A stretch of DNA of 8,955 bases, taken from the NCBI GenBank assembly GCA_016210395.1, contig JACQUI010000311.1, forward strand, positions 1-8,955, given 5' to 3'. A program made the position numbers and the translations under genes. Of the stretch, positions 6,249 to 8,955 are shown one piece after another. Below the pieces are notes generated by a model that was not told the origin of the DNA, did no database searches, and saw only the letters and a program-made list of their open reading frames with translations. The first letter of the stretch is position 1. Each line of letters starts with the position of its first letter. The stretch comes from Chloroflexota bacterium (lineage in GTDB: Bacteria > Chloroflexota > Dehalococcoidia > Lucifugimonadales > JACPCL1).

Positions 6249-6280
6249 CCAGGCATTCCCGGATTTCCTATCAAACGAAT

Positions 6281-6308
6281 AGAGGGGCGCAAGTCTTTGC
6301 GCCCCTCT
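6281..6308 (+). terminator. Terminator hairpin after the winged-helix gene
   Basis: A perfect 12-bp stem (6281-6292 with 6297-6308) and a four-base GTCT loop, 32 bases after the stop codon. The downstream sequence is ACGTGTCTCT, only weakly T-rich. Position and stem support a terminator. Confidence 0.7.
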
Positions 6309-6343
6309 ACGTGTCTCTATGACCAGAGGCAGGAGGTCTCCAT

Positions 6344-6712
6344 ATGGGGGTCAGCAGAAAGAAAGCCCTGGCCTATGCCGATACGCTGATGGAACGGCCA
6401 CGAAGCGGCCTGGAGCTGGAGCTGCGCCGGGGCCGTACAGGCGTCACTCTCTTGCATCAGGGGAGAGCGGTCACCCGCTGCTACAACACCAGGGTAGGTC
6501 TGGCGCAGGCGCAGCATATGGCGGCCGCCTTGGGAGTGGACATGCCTGCCCTGGGGCAATCGGTCCGCGCCACCGTTCCCAACGGAACGTTCTTCCGCGT
6601 CATCGCCATTTCGGCATTGCCCCTGGACCTGCCGGAGGCGCAGCCCCTGTTGGAACGCTACCTGGAGGAGGCGGTGATGGCGCGCTCTCTTGGAGAAGCC
6701 CTGGAAACCTGA
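6344..6712 (+). CDS. Small hypothetical protein
   Basis: A 122-residue protein not recognised. It has a strong ribosome site, AGGAGG at 6331-6336, seven bases before ATG 6344, which supports that it is real. The N-terminus is basic (G-V-S-R-K-K), followed by an amphipathic 'L-E-L-E-L-R-R-G-R-T-G-V-T-L-L' stretch that would suit beta strands, a central 'G-L-A-Q-A-Q-H-M-A-A-A-L-G-V' helix, and an acidic helical C-terminus. One cysteine (in 'T-R-C-Y-N-T') is present. No signal peptide, membrane helix or catalytic motif is visible. It begins 35 bases after the upstream terminator hairpin with no obvious promoter between, so it may rely on read-through. Function unknown. Confidence 0.7.
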   Translation: MGVSRKKALAYADTLMERPRSGLELELRRGRTGVTLLHQGRAVTRCYNTRVGLAQAQHMAAALGVDMPALGQSVRATVPNGTFFRVIAISALPLDLPEAQPLLERYLEEAVMARSLGEALET

Positions 6713-6812
6713 TCTGGGGAAGCGTTCCCATTGTGGCAGAGCAAACGTTGGGGTGCGGTCCCCGCTGCTGCTTTCCGTCTCTTCTCCTCTTCGTCCGCGT
6801 CCCCCGTCTGTA

Positions 6813-6847
6813 CCCCCTCTCCCTTCAGGAGAGGGGCAGGGGTGAGG
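6813..6847. repeat. Interspersed CCCTCTCC-type hairpin repeat
   Basis: A 9-bp perfect hairpin at 6814-6836 (CCCCTCTCC, five-base loop, GGAGAGGGG) followed by CAGGGGTGAGG. This matches, from memory, a very common intergenic repeat in many GC-rich bacterial genomes, usually written CCCTCTCC...GGAGAGGG...GGGTGAGG. It sits in the 231-base gap before the hydrolase gene, upstream of that gene's promoter. The rest of that gap shows nothing else clear. Confidence 0.65.
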
Positions 6848-6864
6848 TCTCCCCCTCGCCCTCG

Positions 6865-6893
6865 TTGCCCTGTGGGGTCGCGTGAGCTACAAT
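6865..6893 (+). promoter_or_regulatory. Candidate promoter for the dienelactone hydrolase gene
   Basis: TTGCCC at 6865-6870 (four of six), a 17-base spacer and TACAAT at 6888-6893 (five of six). The predicted start near 6900 leaves a leader of about 45 bases before GTG 6944. Confidence 0.5.
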
Positions 6894-6931
6894 GGCCCCG
6901 CAATCTACACCCGGCTATCGCCGGCATAAAC

Positions 6932-6938
6932 GAGGAGG
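6932..6938 (+). promoter_or_regulatory. Ribosome binding site that fixes the GTG start at 6944
   Basis: GAGGAGG ends five bases before GTG 6944. The frame is open back to 6731, but that extension runs through the hairpin repeat at 6813-6847 and the promoter, so it is not coding. Confidence 0.8.
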
Positions 6939-6943
6939 CAAAC

Positions 6944-7696
6944 GTGGCTTCAATTGGCTATGGAGCAGTGGAAACCCGCATCGTTGAGTTCAAGGGGCAC
7001 AACGGAGACGCCATCAGTGGGTACCTGGCCCGGCCTGCAGACGGCAAGCAGCACCCTGGCGTCATCGTCATCAGCGAGGTCTTTGGTCTCGTCAACCACG
7101 TCCGAGAGTTGGCCTTCAAGTTCGCAGGGAACGGTTACGTGGCCCTGGCCCCGGACCTGCACCACCGCGAAGGCCCCGGTATGCCCGAGGAGATCGCCGC
7201 GAAGCTGCGCGAGCAGGGCGGCGTCCCCGACGCCCGTGCCATCGGCGACCTGGAAGGCACGGCCTCGTACCTGAAGCGGATGCGGAGCTGCACCGGCAAG
7301 CTCGGCGTCATCGGCTACTGCTCCGGCGGCAGGCAGGTCGTCCTCTTCGCCTGCAACACCAAGAGCCTCAGCGCCGCGATAAGCTGCTACGGCGGCCGCG
7401 TCGTCATGACGCCCGACCAGCTCACCGACCGCATGCCCAAGGCCCCCCTTGACATGATTCCCAACCTGAGCTGTCCGCTGCTGGTGCTCGCAGGCGTGGA
7501 GGACCAGAACCCCTCGCCGGCAATGGTCGAGCAGCTTAAGCAGGCCCTGGACCGCAACCGCAAGACCTACGACGTGAAGGTCTACGATGGCGCAGGCCAC
7601 GCTTTCTTCGCCGACTACCGCCCCAGCTACCGGCAGGCAGCCGCTGTGGACGGCTGGCAGCGCGTCTTCGATTGGTACGGCAAGCACCTGTCGTAG
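6944..7696 (+). CDS. Dienelactone hydrolase family protein
   Basis: A 250-residue alpha/beta hydrolase of the dienelactone hydrolase (carboxymethylenebutenolidase) family, which opens lactone rings or cleaves related esters. The characterised enzymes act in chlorocatechol breakdown, but many relatives have unknown substrates. Hallmarks are intact: Glu45 in S-E-V-F-G-L (the family's regulatory glutamate), the nucleophile Cys126 in G-Y-C-S-G-G, Asp187 in V-E-D-Q-N, and His219 in G-A-G-H-A-F-F. Length matches the family (about 235-250). No signal peptide is seen, so it is probably cytoplasmic. GTG 6944 is chosen for its ribosome site; this gives M-A-S-I-G-Y-G-A-V-E. It has its own promoter and terminator and no catabolic neighbours, so the physiological substrate cannot be inferred from context. 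Confidence 0.93.
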   Translation: MASIGYGAVETRIVEFKGHNGDAISGYLARPADGKQHPGVIVISEVFGLVNHVRELAFKFAGNGYVALAPDLHHREGPGMPEEIAAKLREQGGVPDARAIGDLEGTASYLKRMRSCTGKLGVIGYCSGGRQVVLFACNTKSLSAAISCYGGRVVMTPDQLTDRMPKAPLDMIPNLSCPLLVLAGVEDQNPSPAMVEQLKQALDRNRKTYDVKVYDGAGHAFFADYRPSYRQAAAVDGWQRVFDWYGKHLS

Positions 7697-7744
7697 GAAC
7701 CACGCGGTGAGCGACGCGCAGAACACAGTATTCGGCGCCAACAT

Positions 7745-7775
7745 AAGGGCGGGTCGCAGACCCGCCCTTCGTTTT
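7745..7775 (+). terminator. Terminator hairpin after the hydrolase gene
   Basis: A perfect 10-bp stem (7745-7754 with 7760-7769), loop CGCAG, followed by CGTTTT, 48 bases after the hydrolase stop. The GGGCGGGT/ACCCGCCC arms resemble the interspersed hairpin family of the window, so it may be a repeat serving as terminator. Confidence 0.75.
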
Positions 7776-7910
7776 CCTTCCCCCCTTGCGGAAGGTTGGA
7801 TAGGTGTACCCGCTACATTTTTTGAGACGCTTGCCCCTACTTCAGTCCTCTGCTCAGTGGGAGGAAATAGGGAATCCTTCCCCCCTTGCGGGGTCAGGCC
7901 AGGATAGGGG
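7775..7910. repeat. Pair of CCTTCCCCCC-type repeats, 100 bases apart
   Basis: The 17-base string at 7775-7791 recurs exactly at 7875-7891. Both are followed by a degenerate GG..GGATAGG tail. The first copy folds as CCTTCC/GGAAGG (7776-7781 with 7790-7795). Their style resembles common intergenic repeats of the CCTTCCCCC...GGAAGG...GGATGGGG kind, remembered rather than searched. Between the copies, 7828-7844 read in reverse gives GTAGGGGC followed by AAGCGTCTC, similar to part of the larger repeat at 4895-4993. No gene is seen in 7697-8066. Confidence 0.6.
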
Positions 7911-8002
7911 GCGTCTGCGCCTGAGAAGGACCCATTGGTGCGGCCACGTAGAGCAACGCCCGCTTTGCCCTTTCCATCGTGGGACAGGCCGCCCTTTGAC
8001 CG

Positions 8003-8054
8003 GGTGCAGCGCTGCTCTCCTCCCTTCGTAGGGGGGGCCACAGCCCGCTGCACC
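8003..8054 (-). terminator. Inverted repeat downstream of the minus-strand winged-helix gene
   Basis: GGTGCAGCG at 8003-8011 pairs with CGCTGCACC at 8046-8054. Between them CCTCCC and GGGGGG can form an inner stem, making a long two-part hairpin. It starts 12 bases past the stop of the - strand gene. It has no T-run, so it could be a terminator, an mRNA 3'-end stabiliser, or a mobile repeat. Confidence 0.45.
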
Positions 8055-8066
8055 TTGGCTCTTAGG

Positions 8067-8624
8067 TCAAACGCCGTTCTCCTTCGCTTTTGCCTGCTCT
8101 GGCAGCGTGCTGTACACAAGCGCAGCCCCCGCGTTCGTCAGCCGGTAGGCTCCGCGCTTGCCCTCCACGCGCTCCAGGTAAGCGCGGCCCTTGGACGCCG
8201 CGTTCCATATCCCGTGCGTGATGTTCTTGGCAGGCTGCTGCCCCAGGACTGCCAGCTCCCTGAACAGTGGGTGCAACGAGTCCTCGGTCACCTCTCCCAT
8301 GCTCTTGTGGTCCCGTGAGTATGCCGCCAGCACCGTCACGCGGTCCACGTCTGTGGAAGGCGCGCGTTGTTTGTAGAACTCAAGCAGTGAAGGAGGAGCC
8401 TTGGGCGGCTCAGGCGGCGGCGGCACATGGGATGGCGCCCCCAACATGAAGCCGTTGAGACCTGGCGAAGGGGTCGCAGTATCTACGGAGTGATGATTGC
8501 CGAATGCGCCTGCTCGCAGGCGTTCTAGGAATCCGCGGAGCTGAGAGTCCACAAACTCCTCCCGCCCACTCACCTCAAACTCCACGGAGCCAACTCTAAC
8601 CTTGATGAGTGTCTGGTTTTCCAT
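8067..8624 (-). CDS. Protein of unknown function with a C-terminal winged helix
   Basis: A 185-residue protein in three parts. The first (about 1-37, with 'I-K-V-R-V-G-S-V-E-F-E-V-S-G-R-E-E-F-V') looks like a small beta hairpin plus helix. A linker (about 40-80) is rich in Pro, Ser and Gly, including P-P-P-P-E-P-P. The last (about 82-172) resembles a winged helix: 'D-R-V-T-V-L-A-A-Y-S-R', then 'N-I-T-H-G-I-W-N-A-A-S-K-G', then a wing 'V-E-G-K-R-G-A-Y-R-L-T'. I recall this layout from uncharacterised archaeal and bacterial proteins; no function is known to me. ATG 8624 has a weak GGAG nine bases upstream. It lies 101 bases downstream of uvrC on the same strand, so co-transcription is possible. 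No membrane segment or signal peptide is present. A DNA-binding or protein-interaction role is inference. Confidence 0.75.
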   Translation of the reverse strand: MENQTLIKVRVGSVEFEVSGREEFVDSQLRGFLERLRAGAFGNHHSVDTATPSPGLNGFMLGAPSHVPPPPEPPKAPPSLLEFYKQRAPSTDVDRVTVLAAYSRDHKSMGEVTEDSLHPLFRELAVLGQQPAKNITHGIWNAASKGRAYLERVEGKRGAYRLTNAGAALVYSTLPEQAKAKENGV

Positions 8625-8725
8625 TTTGGGCTACTCCGGTGGGTGTTCGGTGCACTACTATACCCCAACCGGGTAGCGCTTAGGAATGGGTTTTGCACCC
8701 ATTTACTTGGGAGAAATGGGCCGTT
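8625..8725 (-). other. Gap between uvrC and the winged-helix gene
   Basis: Read on the - strand this gap holds an imperfectly spaced hairpin, AATGGGT/ACCCATT with a five-base loop (8685-8703), shortly after the uvrC stop, and a TATAGT element at about 8657-8662 that could be a -10 box, although its -35 match is poor. It could thus hold both an end signal for uvrC and a start signal for the next gene. Evidence is weak. Confidence 0.3.
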
Positions 8726-8955
8726 TTACAGCCCCTCTTTGATCTTCTGCGCGAGCCTCACCGTGATGCCCGGCACGCTCGCCATCTCCTCCACCGACGC
8801 CTCCTTGATGCCTGCCACCGACCCGAACTTGCGCAGCAGCGCCCGCCGCCGTTTGAGGCCGACACCCTGTATGGCGTCCAGCGCCGACTTCACAGAGCCT
8901 TTGCTGCGCCGCTGGCGGTGGTAGGTGATGGCGAAGCGGTGGGCTTCGTCGCGGA
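8726..8955 (-). CDS. uvrC: UvrC, excinuclease ABC subunit C, C-terminal fragment
   Basis: The last 75 residues of UvrC; the rest lies beyond the right edge of the window. UvrC makes the incisions on both sides of a DNA lesion in bacterial nucleotide excision repair, together with UvrA and UvrB. The visible part begins with R-D-E-A-H-R-F-A-I-T-Y-H, the end of the RNase H-like endonuclease domain with its conserved histidine region. It continues into the tandem helix-hairpin-helix domain: I-Q-G-V-G-L-K-R-R-R-A-L-L, then F-G-S-V-A-G-I-K-E-A-S-V-E-E-M, then V-P-G-I-T-V-R-L-A-Q-K-I, which binds DNA. The stop is TAA at 8728-8726. Nothing looks broken. The 5' end and its regulation are outside the window. 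Confidence 0.93.
   Translation of the reverse strand, partial: RDEAHRFAITYHRQRRSKGSVKSALDAIQGVGLKRRRALLRKFGSVAGIKEASVEEMASVPGITVRLAQKIKEGL

Noticed and set aside
7741..8066. Possible CRISPR array, because of several similar repeats
   Set aside because: Only two exact copies of a 17-mer exist, their spacing is 100 bases, and the copies are parts of hairpin elements rather than regular repeat-spacer units.
6950..8119. A 389-codon open frame on the - strand
   Set aside because: It is antisense to the dienelactone hydrolase, whose catalytic motifs are intact, and it also crosses the terminator and repeats.

Overview
The window has high-GC coding sequence with some lower-GC intergenic stretches. 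The likely source is a Chloroflexota bacterium (Dehalococcoidia or SAR202-like). That placement is inference. It rests on the look of the major pilin (short leader, FTLVE motif, an 'AMDTMMADK' stretch), two unusual winged-helix proteins of a kind I associate with that phylum, and abundant GC-rich hairpin repeats. No rRNA, tRNA or CRISPR array was found, and no 16S-type marker is present to settle the taxonomy.

Left part (1-4535): a compact type IV pilus / type II secretion-like assembly block on the + strand. It holds a GspF/PilC platform protein, a PilO/GspM-like bitopic protein whose start overlaps the platform stop, and a long protein that joins a PilM-like actin-fold domain, one transmembrane helix and a PilN-like periplasmic domain (a PilM-PilN fusion, or GspL-like layout). 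After a gap holding a hairpin repeat and a candidate promoter comes a small prepilin, followed by a perfect 15-bp terminator hairpin. Together these give an inner-membrane platform, an alignment subcomplex and a filament subunit. The assembly ATPase (PilB/GspE), the retraction ATPase and the prepilin peptidase are not in the window.

Middle (4535-5561): about 1 kb without a credible gene. It carries a second full copy of the hairpin repeat that precedes the pilin gene, further hairpins, and a lower-GC stretch ending in a good sigma-70-type promoter. That promoter overlaps an inverted repeat (GTCTA-N7-TAGAC), a candidate operator for the next gene.

Right part (5562-8955): a winged-helix-like protein of unknown function with its own terminator; a small orphan protein; a dienelactone hydrolase-family enzyme with an intact Cys-Asp-His triad, its own promoter and a terminator; about 370 bp of repeat-rich spacer; and, on the - strand, a protein with an unknown N-terminal domain, a proline-rich linker and a C-terminal winged helix, lying downstream of the C-terminal end of UvrC (nucleotide excision repair), which runs off the window edge.

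The most noteworthy points are the fused and reordered PilM/N/O module, the pilin gene bracketed by direct copies of a roughly 100-bp hairpin repeat, and the operator-like repeats at the promoter of the unknown winged-helix gene. I did not find a clear defence system or other wholly new machine.
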